Positions 23,558 through 30,866 of a stretch of DNA of 39,731 bases are shown here, piece after piece. The stretch lies in the IMG/VR virus record IMGVR_UViG_3300042556_001714, positions 1 through 39,731 of that record; one strand, given 5' to 3'. The notes under the pieces are model-generated. The model did no database searches. It worked only from the letters and a program-made list of their open reading frames with translations, and had not been told where the DNA came from. This DNA is from a virus. A program made the translations under genes and the position numbers. Within the stretch, counting starts at the first letter, position 1. Each line of letters opens with the position of its first letter.

Positions 23558-23784
23558 AATACTTATGTCGATGCGGCGAAAAGACTTTCGAGGCGACTAC
23601 GGTGCAGGAAGTGTATGGGCCACTGCTTTGGAGAGAAATGGAGGACGGATCTGCGTGGATGCCCGACACATTTCACCGAGAGCGCAACGCAGAACTTTGC
23701 ATGGTAAACTTTTTTCGTTTACCGTGGACGGCGCAAGGAATAAGGCAAACGCTTTCGGCGAGGCAGCATGATCCGCTCCGGTGA
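23554..23784 (+). CDS. Small Cys-motif protein, likely frameshifted at its 3' end
   Basis: As annotated this is a 76-residue protein coupled by ATGA, starting MKYLCRCGEKTFEATT with a half zinc knuckle. The DNA is clearly less GC-rich than its neighbours. The frame runs 17 bases into the next gene, unlike the ATGA overlaps elsewhere. In the -1 frame, entered at the T6 run 23710-23715, the coding ends FTVDGARNKANAFGEAA with TGA at 23769-23771, giving the usual ATGA junction with the gene at 23768. I suspect an indel, natural or from assembly, or a frameshift site. Confidence 0.5.
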   Translation: MKYLCRCGEKTFEATTVQEVYGPLLWREMEDGSAWMPDTFHRERNAELCMVNFFRLPWTAQGIRQTLSARQHDPLR

Positions 23785-23980
23785 CCGCATCCCCACCGGC
23801 ACGGGCGCTACCCGCCGCCGCCTGACCCGCGAGGAGGCTGAGGCAGGCGGGCTGCCGGAGCCGATGACGGCGGAGGAGTGGGCAGCGATGTACCACGCCT
23901 CGCGTTTCCTGCACAACCGCTATGTCACGCAAGCGCACTTTGGCTTTATCGGACCCCACCCTAGCGAACGGAGCGCGTGA
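23768..23980 (+). CDS. Small hypothetical protein
   Basis: The 70-residue protein is basic at the N-terminus (TGTGATRRRLTREEAEAGG), then helical (MTAEEWAAMYHASRFLHNRY), with a short Gly/Pro-rich end. Its TGA overlaps the next start as TGATG. No family is recognised. Confidence 0.5.
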   Translation: MIRSGDRIPTGTGATRRRLTREEAEAGGLPEPMTAEEWAAMYHASRFLHNRYVTQAHFGFIGPHPSERSA

Positions 23981-24237
23981 TGGCAGCCCCCCGCACCTTC
24001 GAGGTGGTGGCCCGGGTGGTCGAGCCGGTGACGGTGCCGGACGGGCTCCGGGCCATCGCCACGCACCTGTTCAAGCACGCCGTCCTCAAGCAGGCGCTCA
24101 CAAAGCCCGGACTGTTCCAGGCGCGCATCGACCCGCTAGTCCTCTCCGTCCGGCGTGCCGAGACGGATACGTTTCGCCTCCGGGTCACGGTGCGCCCGGT
24201 GGACCCGCCGCTAGAAGATCCCGCTCCGACCCCCTAA
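23980..24237 (+). CDS. Small hypothetical protein
   Basis: The 85-residue protein starts at the ATG within TGATG; a GTG three bases upstream is possible. It is beta-rich with a central helix (LRAIATHLFKHAVLKQALTK) and ends in an acidic Pro-rich tail (DPPLEDPAPTP). No family is recognised. It is followed by a 21-base gap with a strong ribosome-binding site for the next gene. Confidence 0.5.
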   Translation: MAAPRTFEVVARVVEPVTVPDGLRAIATHLFKHAVLKQALTKPGLFQARIDPLVLSVRRAETDTFRLRVTVRPVDPPLEDPAPTP

Positions 24238-24258
24238 CCCCTACCCCCGAGGAGAATC

Positions 24259-24840
24259 ATGCCGAGCCATAGCACCGGTCACAACCTGTCCCTCCCCCGC
24301 CACCGCTACATCGGTGTCCACGCCAGCTTCGTCTTGAAGGACCCCACTCACCACCACCTGCTGCCGGCGGTGTGGTGGGGCGTCAGCGTCACGCCGGGGC
24401 GGATGCTGGGGTGCCACGTCCTGCTGGAGTCTGGCGCGATGGTGGTGGACCTGCCGCTCCACGCGCTCAACGCCGACCCGTCGCAGCTGGTGGCGCCGCG
24501 TCCGCTGCTCCCCTCGCAGACGGCGGTGTGGGACATGTACGGATGGGAGGCGGAACTGTTCGCGCCGACGATGCTGGAGGACGCGCACGTCACGCTGCAT
24601 AACTTCGACGCGCTGAGTGGCGCCGAGGGGAAGCTGTGGTTTGCCGTGGACCATGTGCGGGATGGGTACAGCATGGCGCCGGGGCAGCACAAGCACCTGT
24701 GGGTGGTGGCGCTGATGGGGACGGGCTACCTGGTGCAGGTGCCGCAGGATCACCTGCTGGTGGACGACCCGTCCTTCACCGTGCAAGGCCCCGTGCCGCG
24801 CATCCAGCGGCAGGAGCGGATCTACCGCGCCGAGGGCTAG
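24259..24840 (+). CDS. Hypothetical protein before the primase-helicase
   Basis: The 193-residue protein sits behind CGAGGAG at 24249-24255. It is His/Trp-rich and beta-like throughout (HHHLLPAVWWGVSVTPG, GCHVLLESGAMVVDLPLH, KHLWVVALMGTGYLVQVP). Length and even hydrophobicity suggest a globular soluble domain. I recognise no family. It lies three bases before the primase-helicase gene, and co-transcription suggests a role in replication or a moron-type function. Confidence 0.55.
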   Translation: MPSHSTGHNLSLPRHRYIGVHASFVLKDPTHHHLLPAVWWGVSVTPGRMLGCHVLLESGAMVVDLPLHALNADPSQLVAPRPLLPSQTAVWDMYGWEAELFAPTMLEDAHVTLHNFDALSGAEGKLWFAVDHVRDGYSMAPGQHKHLWVVALMGTGYLVQVPQDHLLVDDPSFTVQGPVPRIQRQERIYRAEG

Positions 24841-24843
24841 CGC

Positions 24844-26604
24844 GTGAACCAGCTGGACGCACGGGGGGTGCTGGTGCAGGCGGTGCGGCAGGCCGGGTGG
24901 CGGGCGCAAAAGACCGGCAAGACGCTGGCCTTCCGCTGCCCCCGGCACGACGACAGCCATGCGTCGGCGTGGCTGGGCGACCACCAATGGGGCTGCGCGG
25001 CGTGCGGCTTCACGGAACACTTCGACACGCTGGCCGAGATCCTGCGGGTGGAGCTCCCCCGAGAGGACGGGCGCCGGGGGCTGTCCGTGGTGGAGTACGC
25101 CGAGCGGAAGGGGCTGGCGCTGGCCACGCTGGAGAAGGCCGGCGTGTACGACACGGAGGGAACGTACGGCGACCGCATGGTGGCGATCCCCTACCGGAAC
25201 GCCGAGGGGGCGCTGATCCGCACCAAGTTCCGCACCCGCAAGGGGACGTTCTGGGGGCGGGACGGGGAGGGGACGCCGCTCTACGGGCAGGACGTGCTGG
25301 GCATGGCGCCCAAGGACGCGCCGGTGCTGCTGGTCGAGGGCGAGTCGGACTGCCATGCGGCGTGGCAGCGGGGCGTGGTAGCCGTGGGGCTGCCTGGCGC
25401 CTCGCAGTGGCGGAGCGAGTACAAGGCGCTCTTGACCGGGCGGAAGGTGGTGGTGTGGCAAGAACCGGACCAAGGGGGCTCGACGCTGGTGGCGTCCGTC
25501 GCGGCGGATCTCCCCAAGGCGTTCGTGCTGCGGGACGTGAAGGTGGGGGCTGGGGAGGAGGCGGTGCCGGTCAAGGATTTCTGTGACCTGCACCAAGCCG
25601 TGCAGCAGCGGGGCGAGGACTGGCGCACCACCTGGGCCGCCATCCTCCGCACCGCCACGCCCATCGGCGCCGAGCCCCCGGCGGTGGCCTTCGACGCGGT
25701 GGTGGGCGACACGCTAGACCAGCTGCTAGGCGAGAAGCTGGCCCCGGTGGACGCCGTGCCCACCCCGCTGGCGCAGCTCAACGCGCTGTGCCGGGGCGAC
25801 GGGGGCGGCATCGGGCTGGCCCGCACCTGGGTGGTGACGGTCGGTGCGAAGTCCGGCACAGGGAAAACGCTGGTTGGTCTCAACTTCGCGGGCGAGGCCA
25901 TCCGTTACGGCGAGACGGTGACTTTCCTGTCGCTGGAAATGAGTCGTAGTGAACTGGCGACCCGCTTCCTGGCTATCGCCAGCGGCGAGACGGTGGGGAT
26001 GCTGGAGAAGGGACCGCAGTTCGACCTGACCACCTACCACCGCGCCACGGCCGCCGTGAACCGCCAGCACGCCGAGAGCGGGGGGCGCCTGCTGGTGAAC
26101 CGGACCCCCATTTCCCGCTTGACAGATGTGGTACAGGCCATAACGTACCATGTGGAGTATCACAACAGTCGCTACTTCATCGTGGACTACCTGCAGCTGG
26201 TGACGGTGGACAAGGTGAGGGAGATCACCGAGCGTGTGGAGATCGTGTCGCATGAGCTGCGGGAGGTCGCCAGAAAGCACCAAGCCATCTTGGTCAACCT
26301 GTCGCAATTCAACCGGGATACCACCCGTGCGGTGGATGTGCGACCCAGCAAGGAAGGCTTGATGGGTGGGTCGTCGCTGGAAAACGATTCGCACATGGTG
26401 CTGTGCATGGACCACAGCCGATTCGTCCGGGCCGGCAACATTGCCGACACTTGGCTGATCGTGGACAAGAACCGCAACGGGGGGGTGATGGACATTCCGG
26501 TGAGGTGGGACTACCGCACGCTGCAACTGCACCCCCGCGTCCTGACGATGGGGGAGAGCGACGGGACGGCCACGAAGGAGCCACGCGGGAGGCGGCGTGG
26601 CTGA
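24844..26604 (+). CDS. Bifunctional primase-helicase
   Basis: The 586-residue protein (GTG start) makes RNA primers and unwinds DNA at the fork. Domains: an N-terminal zinc ribbon (C32, H35, C51, C54), a linker, TOPRIM with VLLVEGESD (E165) and VVWQEPDQGG (about 203-212), then a DnaB/T7 gp4-like RecA core with Walker A GAKSGTGKT (334-342), the SLEMS segment typical of DnaB-type helicases (about 363-367), Walker B YFIVDYLQL (444-452), and a C-terminal NLSQFNRDTTR segment. The length is normal for this family. As no phage DNA polymerase is present, it probably works with the host polymerase. It overlaps the next gene by eight bases. Confidence 0.95.
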   Translation: MNQLDARGVLVQAVRQAGWRAQKTGKTLAFRCPRHDDSHASAWLGDHQWGCAACGFTEHFDTLAEILRVELPREDGRRGLSVVEYAERKGLALATLEKAGVYDTEGTYGDRMVAIPYRNAEGALIRTKFRTRKGTFWGRDGEGTPLYGQDVLGMAPKDAPVLLVEGESDCHAAWQRGVVAVGLPGASQWRSEYKALLTGRKVVVWQEPDQGGSTLVASVAADLPKAFVLRDVKVGAGEEAVPVKDFCDLHQAVQQRGEDWRTTWAAILRTATPIGAEPPAVAFDAVVGDTLDQLLGEKLAPVDAVPTPLAQLNALCRGDGGGIGLARTWVVTVGAKSGTGKTLVGLNFAGEAIRYGETVTFLSLEMSRSELATRFLAIASGETVGMLEKGPQFDLTTYHRATAAVNRQHAESGGRLLVNRTPISRLTDVVQAITYHVEYHNSRYFIVDYLQLVTVDKVREITERVEIVSHELREVARKHQAILVNLSQFNRDTTRAVDVRPSKEGLMGGSSLENDSHMVLCMDHSRFVRAGNIADTWLIVDKNRNGGVMDIPVRWDYRTLQLHPRVLTMGESDGTATKEPRGRRRG

Positions 26605-26989
26605 CCACCCCACCCTGACCTTCGACGTGGGCTGGGACGCGCTGTGCAGCGACAACGACAAGTACGTCTCGCACAGCGGCTACATCCTGACCCCCAAGTA
26701 CCGGGGCGCCAAGACCCGCCTTGCCAACCACGCCTGGGTGGCGGCCAAGCAGGCCAAGTGGGCGCGCGCCACGGGGCCGGTGCTGCTGATGGTCGCCGTC
26801 CGGGAGCCCGACCGCCGCCGCCGGGACCTCAACTGGTCCAAGCAGGTCAAGGACGCGATCAACGGCTCTGACGCCGTCTGGTGGGACGATTCGCAGGTGC
26901 GGCAAGAGTTCTGGTACATGGCTGGTGTTGACAAGGAGAACCCCGGCGCTACCGTTACTGTTGTCCTGCTGCCAGACGTTACACCCTAA
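26597..26989 (+). CDS. RusA-like Holliday junction resolvase
   Basis: The 130-residue protein (GTG start inside the primase-helicase end) has the RusA pattern: a strand, REPDRRRRDLNWSKQVKDAI, then WWDDSQV. Acidic residues D72, D77 and D97/D98 match the metal-binding set of RusA. It resolves branched DNA before packaging. The usual DLDN is DLNW here, a small departure. The first 55 residues have a Lys/Tyr-rich start (KYVSHSGYILTPKYRG), somewhat longer than in minimal RusA. Confidence 0.85.
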   Translation: MADHPTLTFDVGWDALCSDNDKYVSHSGYILTPKYRGAKTRLANHAWVAAKQAKWARATGPVLLMVAVREPDRRRRDLNWSKQVKDAINGSDAVWWDDSQVRQEFWYMAGVDKENPGATVTVVLLPDVTP

Positions 26990-27004
26990 CCCCGAGGATT
27001 CGCC

Positions 27005-27166
27005 ATGAGTGCCATTGTCGTGTTCGGCCTGTTCGGCATGGTGGTTGCCATCGTCGCCTGGTTTGCCCGCCGCGTTCGGGAGGCTCGGGCGGCGCAGATC
27101 GAGTACGACCGCCGCCGTGCCGAGGTGGTGATGCGGGCAGCGGCCGCGAAGGTGGGGGTACGCTGA
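27005..27166 (+). CDS. Small single-pass membrane protein
   Basis: The 53-residue protein has an N-terminal membrane helix (IVVFGLFGMVVAIVAWF, about 4-20), followed by a basic, Ala/Arg-rich helical tail (RRVREARAAQIEYDRRRAE). CCCGAGGATT precedes the ATG. Its TGA overlaps the next start (TGATG). It could be a membrane-active accessory protein or superinfection factor; no family is recognised. Confidence 0.55.
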   Translation: MSAIVVFGLFGMVVAIVAWFARRVREARAAQIEYDRRRAEVVMRAAAAKVGVR

Positions 27167-27711
27167 TGGGCCGGTCGTTGCGGCAGCTGTCGAAGCTGGC
27201 CCGGAACCTGGACAAGGCGCCGTCCACCCCGACGCGGTGCCAGAAGGGGCACGACCTGACCCTCCCCGGCGCCCGGAAGTTGGCCTCCAAGGGGGACGGC
27301 CGGTACTACTGGCGGTGCATGACCTGCCGGATGGAGCGGCGGGTGGTGGAGCGGCAGCAGCGCCGCGAGCGCATCGCGCAGGAGCGCGCCGCCCGACGGG
27401 CGATGGGGCAGGCGATGGGGCAGGCGATGACGGCGGGAGAGGCAGCAGAGGACGCAATGCCGGCGCAGATGGAGGCGCAGATGGAGGCGCAGATGATGCC
27501 CCTAGAGGCGCCCGCCAAGCTCGATACCAGCCCGTTCGGCATCACGCAGCGGGCGCTGGCGGCCTACTGGAAGCTGGAGCCGGACCAATGGACCCTGCGG
27601 CACCACCTCGTCCACAACCGTGCCATGTACCACCTCTTGGGCTGGCCGAAAGACGGGCCGGTTCGGTCCCAGCCCCTCCACAACATCCGCGTCCAAGGAG
27701 CCCGCCGATGA
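27166..27711 (+). CDS. Zinc-knuckle protein with Met/Gln repeats
   Basis: The 181-residue protein has a zinc-binding-like segment at about 25-56: CQKGHDLTLPGARK, then YYWRCMTCRMERR, the C-x-x-GH ... C-x-x-C pattern that forms the C-terminal part of many phage HNH nucleases. The HNH catalytic core itself is absent. Residues 80-112 hold short tandem repeats (MGQAMGQAM, AQMEAQMEAQM). The C-terminus has a helical region with WTLRHHLVHNRAMYHLLGW. It may bind DNA; it could be a remnant of a homing nuclease. Confidence 0.55.
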   Translation: MGRSLRQLSKLARNLDKAPSTPTRCQKGHDLTLPGARKLASKGDGRYYWRCMTCRMERRVVERQQRRERIAQERAARRAMGQAMGQAMTAGEAAEDAMPAQMEAQMEAQMMPLEAPAKLDTSPFGITQRALAAYWKLEPDQWTLRHHLVHNRAMYHLLGWPKDGPVRSQPLHNIRVQGARR

Positions 27712-27884
27712 GTGCCGCCATGAGTACCACCATGAGTACGACTGCCACTGCCTCCGCCTGGGCCATCTTCGCCCTGATCGCCCTGCTCTGGGGTATCGTC
27801 ATCGTCCTGTCGCTGGATGTCCACATGGGGCCGGACCCGGACGAGCAGGCGGGTAAGCGGTCGGACGAGGAGGGGCCGCGATGA
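27708..27884 (+). CDS. Small single-pass membrane protein with triple start
   Basis: The protein has 58 residues from the ATG at 27708 (ATGA overlap with the previous gene). In-frame ATG-AGT codons also lie at 27720 and 27732, so three starts are possible and the true one is uncertain. A membrane helix covers about 17-36 (AWAIFALIALLWGIVIVL), followed by an acidic tail (DPDEQAGKRSDEE). It is coupled by ATGA to the next gene. Confidence 0.5.
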   Translation: MSAAMSTTMSTTATASAWAIFALIALLWGIVIVLSLDVHMGPDPDEQAGKRSDEEGPR

Positions 27885-28165
27885 GCCCCCGGACCCGGCC
27901 GTACAGCCGCCAGCGGCGCGACCAGATCGTGTCACTACTGGGCGAGCATGGCGCCATGACGGTGGACGACCTGCTGCGGCACGTCCCCATCACGCACCCC
28001 ACCCTGTGCCACCACCTACGCGGGCTGGAACATGCCGGGGTGATCGTGTCGCGGCTGGAGGCGTGGGACGAGGTGCGCTACCGGCGGGAGTGCGGGGGGT
28101 CGACCAATGCACGCCGGAAGCCGGTATACTGCCTGCCGGCCGATGGCCTCCCGGGTGCCCCATGA
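27881..28165 (+). CDS. Winged-helix DNA-binding protein
   Basis: The 94-residue protein has an ArsR/MarR-like winged HTH: RDQIVSLLGEHGAMTVDDLLRHV, then ITHPTLCHHLRGLEHAGVIV as the recognition helix, and a wing (SRLEAWDEVRYRREC). It is a plausible phage regulator that could act on the promoter at 18326, the leftward promoter at 31962, or host genes. It is coupled on both sides by ATGA. Confidence 0.75.
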   Translation: MSPRTRPYSRQRRDQIVSLLGEHGAMTVDDLLRHVPITHPTLCHHLRGLEHAGVIVSRLEAWDEVRYRRECGGSTNARRKPVYCLPADGLPGAP

Positions 28166-28455
28166 CCCGCTATTGGGTGACGTTCCATACCGGCGGGGAG
28201 GTGGTCCGGCGCGGCCCGGTATCGGGGTGGGAGGAGGCGTGGCGCAAGTGGCCTTTCCTGCCCGCCCAGGCGCGGCTGGTGGCCGAGGACGGGGTGGAAG
28301 CAGAGGTGGAGGCAGCCCCACCCACCCCGGAGCCTCCAGCGCCCATTCCAGCGCCTCCCCCAGCGCCTCCAGCGGCCCCGGAGGCGCCCCCGGAGGGGCT
28401 CACGCGCGGGCAGCGGCTGTGGCGGGAGCGGATGGCGAGGAAGGGGAAGGCCTAG
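28162..28455 (+). CDS. Small hypothetical protein with Pro-rich linker
   Basis: The 97-residue protein starts at the ATGA overlap. An N-terminal beta-like domain (RYWVTFHTGGEVVRRGPVSG) and a helix with WEEAWRKWPFLPAQARLV are joined by an Ala/Pro-rich linker (about 52-78, APIPAPPPAPP) to a basic tail (GQRLWRERMARKGKA). It is the last clear rightward gene before the non-coding stretch. The basic tail may bind nucleic acid. Confidence 0.5.
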   Translation: MTRYWVTFHTGGEVVRRGPVSGWEEAWRKWPFLPAQARLVAEDGVEAEVEAAPPTPEPPAPIPAPPPAPPAAPEAPPEGLTRGQRLWRERMARKGKA

Positions 28456-28987
28456 CGCGCTGTCGCGATAGTGTCGCGGATCAAAACCCGATCAAGACTG
28501 CCGGTTTGCGATTAAATAAGAGCCCTAGCGGAGCGGAGCGGATCGAACAGCTGGGCCAGGCGGCGCCTCTCGGGGAGATCCGGGGGGCGTTTGCTGTTGG
28601 GGGACGCTTCGCCTCTCCCTACGACCGCGTTTTCCCGGGCACCACGGCGCACACGGGCCCGCAGAGGGGCCTCTGGTGCAGCAACATGACGCAGGCGGGT
28701 ACTCGGGTGCAGCGCGGGCATGGAGGCCGGCGGTTCCTGGAGTCTTGCCCTGCGGGTGGTCAGGCCGCAGCCGCTCAGACGGCAGCCCGGGCGCCGTGCC
28801 CGGTACATCCCTGCGCCCCTATCGTGCCCGGCCCCGTTGGTCGCCACCAGCGCGGGGAGTTTGTGGTCGGGGGCAGTTCATCCCGTTGTTCGGACGCCCG
28901 CCATGTCAGGCGCCCCGGGAAACGGTGTCAGAATCCGGCCCCCAGAGGAGGCGCCCCAACATGCGCGCGGGCCAGCGTTCGCGCAAG

Positions 28988-29032
28988 AGGCGCGCGGGCA
29001 CGAGGCGCGCGGGCACGAGGCGCGCGGAAACG
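28988..29032. repeat. Three tandem 15-base repeats
   Basis: The unit AGGCGCGCGGGCACG occurs at 28988-29002 and 29003-29017, with a third copy changed at two bases at 29018-29032. It lies directly beside the leftward terminator hairpin. It could bind a phage protein or be a slippage product. Confidence 0.9.
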
Positions 29033-29035
29033 ACA

Positions 29036-29068
29036 AACCCCTCCGCCAGCCGGAGCCGGGGAGGGGTT
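29036..29068 (-). terminator. Intrinsic terminator of the leftward operon
   Basis: AACCCCTCC at 29036-29044 pairs perfectly with GGAGGGGTT at 29060-29068. Inner bases can extend the stem. Read leftward, the hairpin is followed by TTTGTCGTTT, a weak U tract. It lies about 360 bases after the last leftward gene, in the gap where rightward and leftward transcription meet. Confidence 0.6.
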
Positions 29069-29428
29069 GCACCCGAGGAGGTGCCGGATCACGTCCGGTC
29101 GCGCCAACCCGCCAAGGTGACGCTGCCCCATCCTACGCGCGCGGGCCAGGTCGCGCAAGGGGGCGCGGGCAGGAGAGCTTCCGCGCGGGGAGCTTGCGCG
29201 GGCCAGCGGGTAGGATGTGCGGAGAAATGTGCTGGGGGATGTGCGAAGGAGGCTGGCGCGGGAGGGCCCGTGCGGGAAGCCCCCGTGCGGGCGCTGGAAG
29301 GGGGCGCCACGGCACGAACGGGGGCGGGGGAAGGGGTAGGGTGCGGTGCGGGGAGGGGGCGGGCCGGAAATGAGGCGCCCCCCGGTAGCTGGTGGCCGCC
29401 GGGGGGCTGGTGGGGGATGTGGGGGGGG

Positions 29429-29863
29429 TTAGTCGGCGGTGCAGGACTCGTGCCCGTTGCCTTGCATGCACCAGCACTCGGGGAAGCCAAAATCCCACCC
29501 GGCGGCCGTGACGGTAATGACAGACCCGTCGGGGAACACGGCTTTCCAGTCGGGAGAATAGCGCCAGTCGCGATTTTCGACCATCCCGTCATGCTCTTGC
29601 ACCAGGTCGTCCAGGGTGCGGCCGTCGTCTGTGCGCCAGCGCGTGCCGTCGTGCCCCAGCTGGCGCGCGACAGCATCGGCCGCTGTGCCGCATGCGGGGG
29701 CGGCCGTGTCCACATAGACGGCGGGGATATCCGCGCGCGGGAGGAGGGTAGCGGCATCGTCCAGGTAGTCGGCAATGATGCGCGCGGCGGCGGTAGGATC
29801 GGCGGCACCGTCCACCACAAACGACACGGTGACGATATGCGAAACGGCGGGAGCTTGCGGCAT
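29429..29863 (-). CDS. Last leftward accessory gene, unknown
   Basis: The 144-residue protein starts at the ATG at 29863 directly after the shared leader motif TGAGGAATCCCGCC. The ORF extends further upstream but not plausibly. An N-terminal alpha/beta part (HIVTVSFVVDGAADPTAAAR, AARIIADYLDDAATLL) is followed by an acidic middle (TRWRTDDGRTLDDLVQEHDG) and a Cys- and Trp-containing C-terminus (CWCMQGNGHESC). No family is recognised. The first part resembles a small RRM-like or ferredoxin-like fold. It is probably an accessory, host-interaction gene, since it belongs to the leftward operon. Confidence 0.65.
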   Translation of the reverse strand: MPQAPAVSHIVTVSFVVDGAADPTAAARIIADYLDDAATLLPRADIPAVYVDTAAPACGTAADAVARQLGHDGTRWRTDDGRTLDDLVQEHDGMVENRDWRYSPDWKAVFPDGSVITVTAAGWDFGFPECWCMQGNGHESCTAD

Positions 29864-29889
29864 GGCGGGATTCCTCAGGGGAGGTGGCG

Positions 29890-29920
29890 CCCCCCGGCGG
29901 GATGCCGAGGGGCTGGGGGG
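29890..29920 (-). promoter_or_regulatory. Leader hairpin of the 29863 gene
   Basis: CCCCCCGGC (29890-29898) pairs with GCTGGGGGG (29912-29920), nine pairs with one G-U, in the short gap before the leader ribosome-binding site. Comparable hairpins precede the 30518 and 31646 genes, so this appears to be a repeated regulatory or RNA-processing element. Confidence 0.5.
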
Positions 29921-29924
29921 ATGC

Positions 29925-30518
29925 TTAAGCGTTGCCGCTTTGCTCGGTGTCCCATTGTAGCAGTTCGGCCCAATAGCGGTGGGTACGGTTCCAGCACTGG
30001 AGATCCTGCTCCCGGGTAGGGTCGACATACGCGCCGCTATCGTGCCATTCCGCGATGGCGGGCGCGTCCATGCGCCAGGCATGCGCCAAACGGGCGATTT
30101 GTTCGGCAAGGCGGGCGACACTGGCCCGGCGGCGCGTCCAGACGTAGACGCGGGGGAGCGTCCACAGTTCGGCGTCGTCGTGCGGGGGGATGACCCCATA
30201 GGCGGGCACGCTCCCCCGGGAATCGGCGGTGCCGGTTGTATGATGGCCGATAACTTCCCCATTCAATACCCACGCGTCCACGGAATACGCTAGATCAATG
30301 GACCCGTCAAACCCTGCCCCTTGATACTGGCCAGCGATGGCGTCCACCTCGCGCCCGGTCGGCCCATCGGTCCATACAACGTTCAAGGATCCGCCCCCGG
30401 ATCCTTGGTATACCCGGAACTTCACGGCGGGAAACGCGCGCCGAAGACCCGCGCGGATCATGCGCGCGACCTCGGTAACAGTCAAACGGCGGGAAACTTC
30501 CTTAGCGGTGGTGGTCAT
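29925..30518 (-). CDS. LPD29-domain protein
   Basis: The 197-residue protein follows the shared leader (TTTCTCGGGAT-type variant on the + strand). Residues 13-90 match the LPD29 pattern (large polyvalent protein-associated domain 29): TVTEVARMIRAGLRRAFPAV, KFRVYQGSGGGSLNVVWTDG, then a second half with VDAIAGQYQGAGFDG and YSVDAWVLNGEVI. LPD domains occur in large phage and plasmid polyproteins that enter the new host cell and are thought to help against host defences. Here the domain stands in a small protein. The C-terminal half (about 115-190) has a basic Trp segment (YVWTRRRASVARLAEQI) and helices. The biochemical role is unknown. Confidence 0.8.
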   Translation of the reverse strand: MTTTAKEVSRRLTVTEVARMIRAGLRRAFPAVKFRVYQGSGGGSLNVVWTDGPTGREVDAIAGQYQGAGFDGSIDLAYSVDAWVLNGEVIGHHTTGTADSRGSVPAYGVIPPHDDAELWTLPRVYVWTRRRASVARLAEQIARLAHAWRMDAPAIAEWHDSGAYVDPTREQDLQCWNRTHRYWAELLQWDTEQSGNA

Positions 30519-30550
30519 GGCGGGGTTTCTCGGGATGCGGTTTGGACCTA

Positions 30551-30583
30551 CGGGGGCGCGCCGCGGGAGTGCGTGCGCCCCCG
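30551..30583 (-). promoter_or_regulatory. Leader hairpin of the 30518 gene
   Basis: CGGGGGCGC (30551-30559) pairs perfectly with GCGCCCCCG (30575-30583) around a 15-base loop, upstream of the shared leader and start codon at 30518. It is of the same type as the hairpins before 29863 and 31646. Confidence 0.5.
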
Positions 30584-30613
30584 GGGACAGTATGCGACTA
30601 GGCTAACGTCACG

Positions 30614-30787
30614 TCAAGAGTGATGCGCGGGAGCATGCGCGGGGGGATAGTCGCGCGCGGGGTCTGCCGCTAGGTCGCGCGCGAGGACGCGGAGGGGGAT
30701 ATCCCCGTAGGCAGCCAGCAAGGCGCGCAGGTCCACCAGGCGGCCGGAAAGGTGCAAGCGGGGGGAAGAGGAGGGGGAGGGGCGCAT
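30614..30787 (-). CDS. Possible small leftward gene
   Basis: The 57-residue ORF reads MRPSPSSSPRLHL, then a normal-looking segment (VDLRALLAAYGDIPLRVLARD) and a His/Ala/Pro-rich end. The bases before its ATG are C/T-rich with no ribosome-binding site, and it lacks the leader shared by its neighbours. It fills most of the 348-base gap between the 30518 and 30867 genes. It may start at an internal GTG or be a chance frame; the rest of the gap holds G/C homopolymer-like runs and the 30551-30583 hairpin. Confidence 0.3.
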   Translation of the reverse strand: MRPSPSSSPRLHLSGRLVDLRALLAAYGDIPLRVLARDLAADPARDYPPAHAPAHHS

Positions 30788-30866
30788 AAGGGGAGGGGAG
30801 TAGGGGAGGGGAGGGGGGAAGGGGCGCCCCCGGGATAGGTGAGGCGCCCCCCTGCAGCTGCAGGGA

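Larger units (their letters stand above)
28456..29428. other. 973-base gap without a supported gene
   Basis: Open frames here are long only because GC-rich DNA has few stops. None has a ribosome-binding site, normal composition or support from neighbours. It lies between the end of the rightward block and the end of the leftward operon. It holds a 15-base triple repeat (28988-29032) and a terminator-like hairpin for the leftward operon (29036-29068). Strongly G-rich or C-rich low-complexity stretches fill 29100-29428. I see no tRNA and no clear rightward terminator; an origin or a packaging-related site is possible. Confidence 0.6.

Noticed and set aside
28988-29032. 15-base repeats as a CRISPR array
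   Set aside because: The units are directly adjacent with no spacers and there are no cas genes.
28676-30019. Long rightward open frames in the convergent gap
   Set aside because: They have no ribosome-binding site, Gly/Arg/Ala low complexity, and run through the antisense of the leftward gene at 29429-29863.
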